A stretch of 64,000 nt of DNA, taken from assembly GCA_964023275.1 (NCBI GenBank), contig OZ029913.1, positions 47,371,976 through 47,435,975 on the forward strand. Reading direction: 5' to 3'. Of the stretch, positions 12,301 to 21,650 are shown piece by piece. The position numbers were made by a program, and so were the translations under genes. Within the stretch, counting starts at the first letter, position 1. Each line of letters begins with the position of its first letter. Under the pieces are notes generated by a model that worked only from the letters and a program-made list of their open reading frames with translations, was not told the origin of the DNA and did no database searches. This DNA is from Norana najaformis. Taxonomy: Eukaryota > Annelida > Clitellata > Crassiclitellata > Hormogastridae.

Positions 12301-12783
12301 CAGAATGCTCTCGCACGTGCTGTCACCAAAACCCCCAAACACCATCACATCACCCCTGTTCTCAAATCACTGCACTGGCTTAAAATACCAGAACGAATAG
12401 AGTACAAGGTCTTATCCCTCGCCTACAACACACTTCAATCCTCCCAACCCTCCTATCTTCGTCAATTATTTACTATCCAACCACTCCGTTCAACCCGCTC
12501 CTCATCTGTCCTAACACTTCTTCGCCCTCCCGTCACCTCATCCTTAAAATTTGGAAATCGCTCGATAGCCATAGCTGCCCCACCCCTTTGGAATAAACTC
12601 CCGCCAGAATTGCGACAGTTGTCTGGTCAATCATACGAACTCACCAACACTTCACCTCTTTCAGTTTCTGCGCAGGTCTTTCACTCAAGACTGAAAACAC
12701 TTCTTTTCCAGAAATCTTATCCTGATTCTTCCTCTTCCTCTTATCTCTCTTCTCGCTTCAATTTCAAACAGCATCCACCGTAG
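9358..12783 (+). CDS. L2/CR1 LINE polyprotein: 2A peptide, APE endonuclease, reverse transcriptase
   Basis: 1141 residues, uninterrupted. Residues 1-22 are hydrophobic and signal-peptide-like. A 2A-like motif (GDIHPNPGP) ends at P96. The APE endonuclease runs from about 130 to 365, with LSETWFN, GDFN at 291-294 and SDH near 355. The RT has NYRPVSNL, SAAFDTIDH (motif A, about 736), GVPQGSVLGP (motif B, about 790) and YADD (motif C, 823-826). The thumb and C-terminal region continue to residue 1141. Known role: nicking of target DNA and target-primed reverse transcription of its own RNA. The ATG at 9358 is chosen because it starts the hydrophobic segment and no upstream in-frame ATG is evident. 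No separate ORF1 is seen. Confidence 0.9.
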   Translation: MYSSIILLIFGLCFMIAFHISCQPFHTRLPYIVPTAKHSYCAQFGTTTMQYGRMCFIPLSFFLTSSLRRPPQHLTRHTIFNILILLSGDIHPNPGPLDFYSCPPPSPPTYPPPSRISSSNILDNAQNTDNSRFLLCTLNIRSLLHPAHSQEISDIALSSHPPDIFALSETWFNLNTTLAQYEDCIPPGYHLYSTPRPCKPSSPSHKNPTGGGIAFLTREPATVLDSPGYCFHSFECASITLKLPHTNLTIFNVYRPPSSSSYSSPPSVFLKEFTTLLSTAATTPHEFLITGDFNIHVDNPSDTFASEFLTLLSSTNLVQHVKFPTHIHNHTLDLIITSSFSTLSPDISFSFDTPSDHYPIFTYLNILPTPRPDPVFHSFRRISSINIEAFIQDISCSDLVLNPHSSLNDLLSSYNTTLSTILDKHAPIITKSRSHSNNPWFNSYLQAFKSFRRRLERAYKRTRDPQLLCALKSATNKYHRLLTAAKQRFYSSLVRSRSSSPRLLWKTINQLLHRNSSSPLPNSLPSSSIADSFCSFFSNKISTLRLSLQSLLSKTSNNPAADAPSSTYDSPPSPPRSSFSAFQPTSETEILNLLKSLPNKQCELDPIPTSLLKDCASVLVPIITKIVNLSLSTGNFPFLFKHSLVTPLLKKSSLDKEILSNYRPVSNLTFISKLTERIVLSRINDYLASNSLVNPHQSGFTKRHSTETLLTSLYNKLVSAISHQQVSCLCLLDISAAFDTIDHNILLHRLSTWFGFADTALLWIQSYLSSRSFSVKTSEASSKSCPLTCGVPQGSVLGPLLFILYTTPLSSLIKASSVDHHLYADDTQLFISFSPNCFSESTDHLLCVVKQISSWMTSNLLCLNPSKTEFILIGLRDQLKKIPDPSISLSLDSASTHTFNTNSSVRNLGVIFDQNLTFSDHITHLSRSCFMHIRDLRRIRPMLDFKTASIIATSIVHAKLDYCNSLFLNIDTTQINRLQAIQNALARAVTKTPKHHHITPVLKSLHWLKIPERIEYKVLSLAYNTLQSSQPSYLRQLFTIQPLRSTRSSSVLTLLRPPVTSSLKFGNRSIAIAAPPLWNKLPPELRQLSGQSYELTNTSPLSVSAQVFHSRLKTLLFQKSYPDSSSSSYLSSRFNFKQHPP
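9619..9645 (+). other. 2A-like ribosome-skipping motif inside the LINE ORF
   Basis: Codons 88-96 read GDIHPNPGP, matching the D-x-x-x-N-P-G-P consensus of 2A peptides. The skip site would lie between G95 (9640-9642) and P96 (9643-9645). This would release a 95-residue hydrophobic N-terminal peptide from the nuclease-RT. 2A-like motifs in APE-type LINEs of invertebrates are established; function here is inferred. Confidence 0.75.
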
Positions 12784-12939
12784 CCGTCCGACTGTCTGAG
12801 TGCCTGACTCCTGGATCTTGACCCTTTTGCCTATCGATTTTGTTTTGACTGAGCGCCTGTGAATAAGCTGGTTCCCGCGACTTGGCTTTCGTTGAGCGCT
12901 GTAGAAATCTCGAGATTACGATTACGATTCCCAGCCACA

Positions 12940-13700
12940 TTTTCTGCTGTAGAATATTCCAGTTTTGAAACATGTCAACTTCCTGTTGCATTGACAAGTT
13001 TCTTGAGAGTTGACAGCTATTCCTGAGTTGACAACTCTGTGCGCTAATGACAAATCTATGTTTGTGCAGCTCATGAGGCCAGCTATATGCGACAGCATAA
13101 ATGAGAGAATCTATTGTGTGTGGACTTTAGACCCAGCTTTTAGTGCCAGCTGTGTAAGGCCAATTTGTAAGATGGAGGGAATCCTCCTATGACCTCATTA
13201 AAGTATGGCAAGCTGCGACCAAAATATAGGCATTGACGTTTTGTATGTGCTCACATATTTAATTATTTAAATTCACGGGTGCTGCTCAGCTTTGGCTACC
13301 AATTAAATGGCATCTCACACAGATTATATGCATCTGTCACATGGGATATAGTATCATGGGACAAAACAGTGTGCATGGATAATGCCCAGCGAAAGGGTCC
13401 TATGTGGCAAAAGCTGTATTTAATGAGGATTGTGGGCATCATCATGCATTTCTTCAGAAGGGAGTGATCCTACCACAACCCTGCTGTGGGTGTGGGATTG
13501 GGGTGAAAGGCTGAACCTTGGTTATGTACAGCATGTGGTGCAGATTAGTTGCAGCACAAACTTGTATACAAAGAACGGCAGTCAAGAAGAAACTTTACAA
13601 GAGTAGTAGCACAGCTGGTGGATGCCAAGCGGCCAATCAGAGATTGTCTGTTATAGGTAATAACCATAAGATATGGTGGTGATGGATGAGAGTACATTGA
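12940..13700. other. No recognisable gene
   Basis: Sequence between the full-length LINE and the decayed Polinton. Short frames at 13010-13192 and 13279-13467 have no recognisable motif. The left end of the old Polinton probably lies in here, but I could not find a terminal inverted repeat. Confidence 0.4.
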
Positions 13701-13856
13701 CCAACTGCTTGCAGGAATGCCAGACCCTGCACCACAGCAGGCCCATGTTGCAATGAATGAGGCAGCAAAGCAACTTACAGCTCTGCTGCAACAGGGGTTG
13801 ATCACAACCCAGACACATGCAAAGGTCTTGGCACACTTCAGCACAGGCGGCCAACT

Positions 13857-13950
13857 CCAGCCCCATGGTGCGAGCCAACACCAGCCCCATGGTGCGAGCC
13901 AACACCAACCCCACAGTGTGAGCTGCCAATACCAGCCCCACAGTGGCATG
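13857..13950 (+). repeat. 24-bp tandem repeat (His-Gln-Pro rich)
   Basis: About four copies of a 23-24 bp unit containing CCCATGGTGCGAGCCAACAC. In the frame of 13717-13971 it encodes repeated HGASQHQP. It sits immediately upstream of the polymerase remnant. Confidence 0.7.
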
Positions 13951-13989
13951 TACTACCGTGGTCTCACATAAATAATGCAAGAGGCATCT

Positions 13990-15390
13990 TTCGCAACTAT
14001 CATGCCAACTTGTCATTGGGGAACAAAATGAAAGGAGATGTGCTGGCATTCCCAAGCGCTATGGCGCCGGCCACAGTAGCTCAGCTGGGATACACCTTAG
14101 TCTGCTATAAGGGATCGAAGTTCACAATGGTCCTCACAGCAGAACTCGAACCCTCATTAGGGCAACTATTTGAGGGCAACACTGAACCTGATCCAATCAC
14201 AACGGCATACATCTGCATTGGTACGGCTCTGGTCCTCAATGTCGGTGACATTCAAGATGCACTTGAGGCAGCAAAAGCCTCAACAAGTACACTAACGAAG
14301 AGCCAGGCTGGAGACTCGAGAGAGTTGATGCACTGTATCTAGGTATCGGCTGTTTTTTGTGCCCGCAGTTACTTCAAGACTCTCACATACTTTCAGGTGC
14401 GCTCAGTTATCGACGTGAAGAACAAAGACAACTGCTGCTTTGAGTGAGCCATCCTCAGCGCCATAAGCACGTTCAGGTGGAATGACAGGCTGTATCCAAC
14501 CCGTTTCTCAGCTGAGACTAGAGTCCACAACTCTGATCTTCTACTGCTGGTCAGCAGTGAGAACCAGCACTGCATTTGGATCAAGGACCTGACCCGCATG
14601 CTATACAAAAACAGTGGCCAAGAAGAATTCAAGCTCCCAAGTCGCAGTTGCTTGCACTTCTTCTCCACCAAGGCTTTCCTAGGACGCCATGCCACCGATT
14701 GCCAGGCCATCGGTGAGAAGTCACAACAAATTGAGATGCTTAAAGAGGGTAAGAACATCCTCTAGTTCCAGAACCACCACAAACAGATGTGCACCCTGTT
14801 CATCATCTGTGCCAACTGGAAGCACTGAACATCCTGGTGGAAGGTGCAGCCATGAGTCGCAGTGAGAGCAACACTAGGCTTATCACCAGCAGAAACCTTC
14901 AGCTTATGCTGCATGGTGGTCTGCTGTGATGGCACTGGAATGTTCTGGTGATCAACCAAGCAACAGAGAATGCTGTGGAAGAGTTCCTGTGGAGCCTCCA
15001 GAGTGAGCTGGCCACTATAAGGCAAAGTCTGAACAAAATAGCGGATATAGCGATGACCGCCGATGACTATCTAGCATTTCATGTGGCGACCACATATATA
15101 TCTGTGGTGAGGCACTCGGCAAGGACAGGGTTCACAACCACTGCCACATCGACGGCAAGCACCACGGGGCCGCCCACAATGCCTGCAACTTCAAGCTGCA
15201 CATATACCCAGACAAATGCAAGATACCCTGGTCTTCCACAACCTGAGTGGCTACAATGGCCACCTCATCATGCTGGTGACACTCGTCAACCACACAGTCC
15301 TGTACATATTCTCCCAAGTCTGCTACGTGATCAACAACACCGAGATAGAAAATGTTATGTCCCCAGGCCAGTTTACGACGACGATGTAGA
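13990..15390 (+). pseudogene. Polinton DNA polymerase B N-terminal remnant
   Basis: Blocks of a protein-primed polymerase B appear in shifting frames. The N-terminal domain is at 13990-14340. 'VIDVKNKDNCCFE' at 14400-14450 parallels the younger element's 'IINMENEDDECFKW'. An 'HCIWIKDLTRML' block with a C-x2-C..H zinc-type region is at 14570-14705. 'HNHCHIDGKHHGAAHNAC' is at 15128-15195, and 'LVFHNLSGYNGHLIM' (exonuclease II) at 15220-15272. All polymerase motifs (A, B, C) are missing: the sequence runs straight into the capsid gene. At least six lesions. Confidence 0.75.
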
Positions 15391-15539
15391 GCAGTTTGGT
15401 CTATGGTGATGACTTCTCCAGGGCAGAAGGTCAGAAATGTGCTGGTAAAAAGGTACAACCTCAGCAGCAGTGGCAGAGAATCTCAGGTTTGAGGAGTGAA
15501 GACAGCTGATTATTGTTAGGCCAAACCACATCAGTATAG

Positions 15540-16860
15540 TCTCATTTACTGTTCCGCTTAAACACCTGTTTGGGTTCTGCGACGACCACACCAAAGTTGT
15601 TTATGGGGTCAAACAATCTCTGCTGTTAAGTCGGCAAGCCAACGCCAATACTATTATCTGAGACGCTGGGGAGGCAAGCGGATAATGCTGACCAGGCTCT
15701 CCTGGTTTATGCCAGATGTCATGCCCATTCTGGAGTATGAGAGCTTGCTGATGAAGCAGATTGAAAGCAAGGTTAAGATGCCTGTGGCCTTCAGCACTAT
15801 GCAGTGCAACAACATCGCAGTACCTCAAGCAATGACCTTCTCATGGAGACTGAGCCTGAATTCTCGCACTGAAAAATCTGCACTGGATTCTGGTCATCTT
15901 CCAGACAGGCAAAGCTACAAACCAGCAGCCGAATCTTGTGTTGTTTCATCACACACAAGTCTACAATATCTACCCATGCTGAACAGCAGCTGGTACCCTG
16001 TTGTAGACATGGACCTCTCCTTCACACAAAACTCTACATGACTTTAAGGAGGAGTTCTGTGGCATAGTTGCGTGCAGATCATTGTGTCAAGTGACACCAA
16101 TCGATTTTGTGGACTACTACCCAGTCTTTGTGCTGGATGTGCGCAGACAATCCGAGCGTATGAAAACTTCTGTACAAGACATCCGAGTCAAGGTGGACTT
16201 CACTGCAGCAGTGCCAGCTGATACGATGGTTCTAGGACAATAACCCCCTGGACAATTACCCCCCGGACAATTACCCCTGGACAATTACCCCCCATGCAAA
16301 TAACCCTCCGGACAATTACCTCCCGGACAATTACCCCCCTATACAGTAAAGAGTAGACATGAAAGACTTACCATACATCAAAACTAATTATTAGATAATT
16401 ATTAGACAACTGGGCACAGAGTAGACATGAAAGAATTACCAAACATCAAAAACTAAATATTGGACAATTATTAGACAATTGGGCCCAGACTAGACATGAA
16501 AGAATTACCACACAACATGAAAGAGTCTAGTCTGGGCACAACTGTCTGATAATTGTCTAATAATTAGTTTTTGATGTGTGGTAATTCTTTCATGTCTACT
16601 ATGTGCCCAGTTGTCTAATAATTGTCTAATAATTAGTTTTGATGTATGGTCTTTCATGTCTACTCTTTACTGTATAGGGGGTAATTGTCCGGGGGGTAAT
16701 TGTCCGGGGGGTTATTTGCATGGGGGTAATTGTCCGGGGGTAATTGTCCGGGGGGTAATTGTCCAGGGGGTTATTGTCCTGTTACCGATACGATGGCCTT
16801 TGCAGTCCTTGTTAGGGATCATCTCCTCTATCTTGAATCTTGCGGCAGCAAGTTCAACAT
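15540..16860 (+). pseudogene. Polinton major capsid protein remnant, split by a foldback element
   Basis: 'PLKHLFGFCDDHTKVVYGVK' at 15558-15620 matches the same block of the younger capsid gene at 42634-42690. 'LSWFMPDVMPILEY' and 'IESKVKMPVAF' follow in the frame of 15685-16041. 'DFVDYYPVFVLDVRRQSERMK' and 'DIRVKVDFTAAVPADTM' lie at 16100-16230. The gene is then interrupted at 16230-16786 and resumes as 'DTMAFAVLVRDHLLYLESCG' to a stop near 16869. This copy preserves the C-terminus that the younger element has lost. The N-terminal third is not identified. Confidence 0.8.
16230..16786. mobile_element. Foldback (long inverted repeat) element inserted in capsid gene
   Basis: 557 bp that is almost entirely one imperfect palindrome, centred near 16512. 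The outer arms carry tandem copies of a GGACAATTACCCCC-type unit; the inner arms carry repeats of TAGACATGAAAGAATTACC. The ends read GGTTCTAGGAC and, on the opposite strand, GGTAACAGGAC. The capsid sequence GATACGATGG is duplicated on both sides (16220-16229 and 16787-16796), proving transposition into the capsid gene. No coding capacity. An 8-10 bp duplication fits Merlin, hAT or Mutator-like transposases; which one is undecided. Confidence 0.85.
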
Positions 16861-17177
16861 TGTCTGCTAGCCAGCCCCCCAATTTCACATTTAGAAACAT
16901 GTCCTTTGATTCATTCTGAAATAGATTCTGCTGAAACGGCGGTTGAAATTAGTAAAAGGGCAACTGAGTATATTGCGTTTGGCCTCTCATTGATCAAAGA
17001 GCAAAAGGAAACACTGGCTAAGGCCACCCGTGATGGCACTGGGCCACAATCCTGCTCACCTTTGATCAGCTTCATGGTGAGGACAAACTCAGGCTGATGA
17101 AGATTGCCCACATTATAAAGAAGAGGGGGTAAGTTGCCAGCTTGGAGCTGAAGTTTGCCACAACATAGCTGAAAACG

Positions 17178-17335
17178 ATGCTCAAGATGGGTGGCATTAT
17201 CCCGTTACTGGCACTCCTCCCAGCAATTGTTGTCGGTGCCTTGGCTGGTGGTGCAGCAGGGGTAGCAAAGGCGGTGCAGGCTAAACAGGCCTACAACGCA
17301 GCACTGGCTGAGGTAGAACATCGTAACTGTGAAGT
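17178..17335 (+). pseudogene. pVI/pX-like small capsid/core protein remnant
   Basis: 'GGIIPLLALLPAIVVGALAG' followed by an Ala-Gly rich helix and 'AKQAYNAALAEVEHRN' is the signature of the small hydrophobic, Gly-Gly starting proteins of Polintons that resemble adenovirus precursor VI/X. The frame runs without a natural end into protease-like sequence at 17370, suggesting a deletion joined the two genes. The family is thought to sit inside the capsid; the role is inferred. Confidence 0.6.
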
Positions 17336-17369
17336 CGCGGGAGTCGGGACGACGACTGTACTGCCATGT

Positions 17370-17560
17370 TTCCTTGGTGTGTTCACGTGCGATGGTCTTC
17401 CTTGCTGTGGTACATAATAAGGAGTGTGGAGTGGTCAATAGGACTCTGACTCTGATGGCAGTATTCACTGGGTTGTATACCATAAGGGCAGTCCTACCAT
17501 CTAGTACTTTGACAGCTATGGTTTGGATCCACCTCACAAACTCCTTCAATATTTAGGTTG
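17370..17560 (+). pseudogene. Adenain-like cysteine protease remnant
   Basis: Across two frames the sequence reads 'ECGVVN', then 'IHWVVYHKG' (catalytic His) and, after a stop, 'YFDSYGLDPPHKLLQYLG' (catalytic Asp block). This parallels 'ECGILNLD', 'THWVVWVK' and 'YFDSYGLPPPDELLEYL' of the intact protease at 44208-44603. The catalytic Cys region is missing. Known role of the family: proteolytic maturation of capsid proteins. Confidence 0.75.
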
Positions 17561-17569
17561 CTGTATAAG

Positions 17570-18760
17570 GTCACAGATGTTCCAGCTTCAGGGACCCAAT
17601 CACGTGATATGTGTTCACCTCTGCCTCTGTGTGCTTAAAGAGCTTGCAGATGGCCAAAAAATTTGAAAACATTATACTTGAACTCTGCAGCTGAAAGGTG
17701 CATTTACATCCGCATGCTTTTCCGCATTAGGCAGTACCAGTTGATAAGTTTGGTGGAAGCAGTGTGGTGCGATAGGTGGAGGAGGAGGGCAGTGCAGTCC
17801 TGCCGGGCTCATCCACGAGGCAGGTGATACCATGCTGGGGATTCTCTCGACTGGTGGGTTGCTGGGAGACAAACGTTGGGGCGCCTACACCAAGCACGGA
17901 TGCTGCAGTGAAGGACTGTGTGGACACCATCGACCAAGGCAACCTGCAGCTGAGGGGAGATGATGACCAGCGATTTGTCCATGGGCGGCAAGCAAGTGAA
18001 GGGACTTCCAACATCTTTCCCAGAATCCGACAATGACCCCACAGGCTGGTCACAAGTAGTGCGGCTGGTTACCGACACCACAATGCTGTGCGTCCCCAGG
18101 ACCAGCGACATCATGACAAGTGCTCTTGTTACACCTCAGCATGCCATTGGCGTCGCTGGAAGAGATGCTACGGGCCCTGAAATCTGTTTAAAGCTCAGTG
18201 ACACCTTCCTTGTCCATGGCTGTGCTGAATCTTGGCATGTGAATATGCAGGACAGATAGTGCGGCCCACTGCCAACTCGCATGGGATGCCAGCGAGTTTA
18301 CAATCTACTGTGCTGATGGGAACTGAGTCACAAGAGTGTGCACAGTGATGACAGCTGGCTAACAAAACACTATGTTGATAGAATGCGCGACATTTACACG
18401 GGTCATTCCATGTCCACAGCAGGTACTCCAGCAGGAACGATGTGGTGGCCACTGGTTCTGACCAAGTTGCTGCACGCTGAAAATACCTACAAAAGAGAGG
18501 TAGAGCAAGAAAGGATCTATTTACACAGAGGGTACTGGAAGCTCACACTGACAGGAAACGTCGACTAAGCGGCAGTTGTTAGAATCATTCTGGTTGTTCT
18601 GCAAGGTGAAACTACCATTCATGCTGTGCGCGTTTCTGTTGGGTATTTTGACTTTTGCACTGTGAATTTTCTAGCTTCCAGAGGTACTGTTAGATTCAAT
18701 TTAAGACGATGGGTAGCGAGTGTACCACTCATTCTGAATGCGACACTGCTGATAGAAAGA
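17570..18760 (+). other. Unidentified remnant within the old Polinton
   Basis: Several short frames (17776-18036, 17960-18259, 18338-18568, 18626-18841) have protein-like composition and lie between recognisable Polinton genes. They are probably decayed capsid-associated genes, but no block can be matched with confidence to the younger element. Confidence 0.35.
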
Positions 18761-18819
18761 TGTAGCCATGGCACTATATCCGCCTTTAGTCATTCTGACC
18801 GAGACGTCACTGATAACAT

Positions 18820-19290
18820 TTCATCTGCAAAGATTCGGTGAGGTTAAGACCTTTCTGCAATCTGAAGTGGAAGCCTGCAGCCATCTACACAAAAAGTATC
18901 ACAGACCTGTGAACACATTTGATGGCATGTGTGCTGCCCTCGCAACTCTCAGCCCTAGAATGGGCGCTGGAGGCGCCACCTTACTGGTGGCCAGAATTAA
19001 ACTCATTCTCCGCTTAATTCTTGAGGGAGCCACCGTGTTGCTGGCGTCACCTGCAGCCGCAAATGCTCTGCCAAAACAGCAAAACATGAGGGGGTCCATG
19101 TGCTGGCCAGCAGCAAACTCAACTTTGTCCACAGCCACACCTCAGAGGCCCCTTATATATCAGATGATGAGTACAAGCTGACCCTCGACGAGGTTGTGAA
19201 GTACTGCACCATGAAGAACGAGATCCAGCGCAAGTCGGCGGGATCAGCTGGTATCTCTGTCGTCAATGAAAGACGAAAAACAAGCTTATC
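18820..19290 (+). pseudogene. Remnant of Polinton coiled-coil/membrane protein
   Basis: 'EVEACSHLHKKYHR', a hydrophobic 'MGAGGATLLVA' segment, then in another frame 'LASSKLNFVHSH' and 'ISDDEYKLTLDEVVKYCTMKNEI'. The order matches the younger gene at 39913-40548 ('KRDKLSKKYHR', 'MGAGATGISLLA', 'LAEAKLNTISDYVSKAL', 'ISGEEFSLILNEKEKFNDMKEEI'). Two frameshifts. The match is the best evidence that both elements share this poorly known gene family. Confidence 0.75.
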
Positions 19291-19339
19291 TAGTGAAACA
19301 AGGCCGTGCCTCGTTCATCTCCATCACCTTGAACTGTAG

Positions 19340-20245
19340 CTGCTCCTGTCATCCTGGCAGCTGGTATGGCACTGCACCTGTTGTGGTACCTGGGGCTCCA
19401 TCAGCTCAGCTTCCCTATTAGTAATTAAAGTGTGTTGTTTTGGTGGGGGCATCACCACCAAGTCTGTGGCAAGCGGCTACAGCCACCACACCACAGGCAC
19501 CACTCAGGACACAGTACCAGATGCCCTTGTTCCCGCCCCAGCAATTTTTTGCGTCGATGACATAAAGTAGCATCTGATTTATTCTTACTAGAATGAGCTA
19601 AATGCATATGAGTATTGTCAGCAACAGTGTGTTCAAAGAGCGCGTAATTCAATAATGTGAGAAAATGAGCAAATAATTTGACTAACAGCAAAATTTAGCA
19701 AATAATTTGACTAACAGCTTAACATATTAAAACTGCGTAGTAATACACTCATGCGCTGGCAAACTGCATGGGATATTTAACAGCCCGCAGATTGCACAGC
19801 TTACATCCTGGTTGTATTGAGTGTGCCCAATGTGACAACTTTTTGATTCTGAAAAGCGGTCACACTGGTCACACAGGTCCCACTGTGAGCAAGTCTCTGA
19901 TCTCCAAGCTAACAGTCAGAAAGGAAACTCTGAAATCAAAATGCTTGATCCAACCTACTGTTTTTTGGTGCATAACGGGAAATGTGGCTGGGAGTCGTGG
20001 CCAGGGTGCAGTGCACTCTGTGTGGCCACTGGGGCCACATTGGCCCCAGAGCCCCATATTGCGTTTTCAAACGTCTGGATACCTAATGCATTTCACCGGT
20101 CTGATTGTAACAGTGCCTCAGATTCACATTTCTGTGTGACTGCATGTTAACAATATTCATAACATTATGTGCATCACTGCTTAAAATGAATGTTTAGGGA
20201 GACACAACACAAATTAAACATGCAAAACAACAAAGATTATTAAAT
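19340..20245. other. No recognisable feature
   Basis: Frames at 19768-20150 have no motif beyond a possible CxxCGHxGH-like string near 20015. The right end of the decayed Polinton probably lies here. Confidence 0.4.
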
Positions 20246-20420
20246 GCCAGTAATTGTAATTTGAGATTTATAAAGCACCTCTTAGAGGATAAACTCAACA
20301 GAAGTGCTTCCGACCCGAAAAAGTAAAATCACTGTTAAACAGTACAGTCTTCAGGCGCCTGCAGAACACGAGAGAAAAGAGCTCGTCACAATTCTCGAGG
20401 GAGACGATTCTAGCAAGTGG
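20246..20420 (-). mobile_element. L2-type LINE 3' end, minus strand
   Basis: Read on the minus strand, the sequence encodes 'RRLKTVLFNSDFTFSGRKHF' and then a 3' UTR with a GTGCTTTATAAATCTCAAAT block ending in ATTACAATTAC. This parallels the plus-strand end at 7780-7905 ('RKRLKSVLFASGLTGSGRERF' and GCGCTTTATAAATG). It is a 5'-truncated insertion. Confidence 0.65.
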
Positions 20421-21650
20421 GACCAACATAGGCCCAGCTTCTGGAGTGGGGTGCAGCGGTTTGCATACAAGGGACAAACAGGAGATCCCAAGTGGCTGAG
20501 TGAAGGTTGCCATGGCCCGACAACGAGGAGAGTCCGAGTCCGTTAGTCTATTCCCGGTGAGTCTACCCCGCAGAGCAATGCTTAGCTGGACGAGCGGTGA
20601 CCTATGGGGGCTGTGGTCGCTGCGGTAATAACTGGCGGCAGCTTCACGGGCTTTAACGGTACCACTCAGATACATAGTGGCTACCCTAAAGCACCGGCCG
20701 ATTCGCTCTTCATACGCTTTGCAGCTTGGGGCGGTCGGTCAATCGTTAGATGGCAAATGAGGCATCCAGCCTTCACAGCGGCTGATTGGTTGGATACCAT
20801 GAGTGGAAGGGCTTAGTAGTTAGTAGCTGTGTGATCTCGTCGCGGCAAAACCGAAAGGCTTGGATACGAGTGGTGAGATCAGCTTCGACTCCTGGAGCGG
20901 GGTGCCGCAACACCCGTCTGCTCTACCGTCTTGTCAGGCAATTACGGGCTCGTTCATTGGCCCTGCCTGCAACCGGCGCTCTGAGCAGAACAAAATCCCA
21001 TCAGGGACAGCGTTCTGCGAGGGGACAATCACCGTACAGGATGGAGGGGGAATGGGCCCACCGCTGCCCACTTAATGCGGTAATGTTAAAAGAGTTGGGT
21101 CGAGTGCCAACCGGTCGGTGCAGTAGTGATTGCACCGTCCTCACTGGTCATCATTGGGACAGAGTATGTAATTCGGGGCGGCATAAACGTCACGTACCAT
21201 GGTCATGGGGGCTGCGCAGTGGTGCCCATCTGGGGATCGGCGCCTGGTGGCCCCTGGTCGAACTGGATGGTGTCGGAGCGCCCGCCTGTAAAGCAAGTGA
21301 TGGGCTCGAAGTGTGTTGCCCTGTTGCGTGCAGGGTGAAAACCTGGAACCCCCGACCCAGGGGTGACGGGCGAGGGCACTACAGCAGACTCTGAACTGGT
21401 GACGGAAACTGTATCGATACACTTGATGGATGAGTGCCTCATGCACGAGTCCACCTCCGGGCCACTCCCGAGAGGGAGGAGGGTTTGCCCAGTGCTAACT
21501 GAATAAGTCAAAGTGAAGAAATTCAAAAAGCGACGGCAACGGCCTGGGGTGACTAGTACTCTCTTAAGGTAGTTGCTATGGCCCGACAACGAGGAGACCA
21601 AAGTGCAGAAGTGAATGAGGTAGAGGGGAGCAGAGCCAGTATGTGTCAAG
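20421..21650. repeat. GC-rich segment bounded by a direct repeat
   Basis: The string ATGGCCCGACAACGAGGAGA occurs twice, at about 20513 and 21579, both times preceded by AAGGT and TTGC. The 1.07 kb between them is GC-richer than the surroundings and has many short frames on both strands, none with a recognisable motif. It is probably a mobile or rDNA-associated sequence. The 28S-derived piece at 21513-21572 ends just before the second copy. Confidence 0.45.
21513..21572 (+). repeat. 28S rRNA-derived fragment ending at the R2-type site
   Basis: GTGAAGAAATTCAA, then AAGCG, CGG, AACGGC and finally ACTCTCTTAAGGTAG follow, in order and at nearly the right spacing, the conserved eukaryotic 28S rRNA segment just upstream of the R2 LINE insertion site. 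The match stops right after TTAAGGTAG, where R2 elements join 28S DNA. It may be the 5' junction of a retrotransposed R2-family or SINE28-type sequence. Recognised from memory of 28S; no alignment was run. Confidence 0.5.

Larger units (their letters stand above)
9100..12928 (+). mobile_element. Full-length L2-like LINE with intact ORF2
   Basis: A complete-looking non-LTR retrotransposon: about 250 bp of T-rich 5' leader, a single ORF of 1141 codons, and a 3' UTR ending GCGCTGTAGAAATCT then GAGATTACGATTACGATT. Two other copies in the window (31724-32972 and 58313-62712) share the same 3' UTR, which fixes the 3' end near 12928. The 5' boundary is my estimate; no target duplication was found. 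With an open ORF and all catalytic motifs, this is the youngest-looking LINE here. Confidence 0.8.
13700..19340 (+). mobile_element. Old, decayed Polinton/Maverick-type element
   Basis: Recognisable remnants all lie on the + strand, in this order: DNA polymerase B (13990-15390), major capsid protein (15540-16860), pVI/pX-like protein (17178-17335), adenain-like protease (17370-17560) and a coiled-coil/membrane protein (18820-19290) that has a counterpart in the younger element at 39913-40548. Every gene has multiple stops and frameshifts. The polymerase is missing everything after exonuclease motif II. Termini are not identified, so the limits are approximate. It belongs to a different Polinton lineage from the 33.7-48.7 kb element: gene order and base composition differ. 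Confidence 0.75.

Noticed and set aside
13545-14055. Two 134-codon minus-strand frames rich in Trp and Cys
   Set aside because: They are antisense shadows of the 24-bp repeat and the polymerase remnant read on +.
20786-21394. 202-codon frame in GC-rich DNA
   Set aside because: No motif, overlapping frames on both strands, and the region looks like rDNA-associated or repeat sequence.
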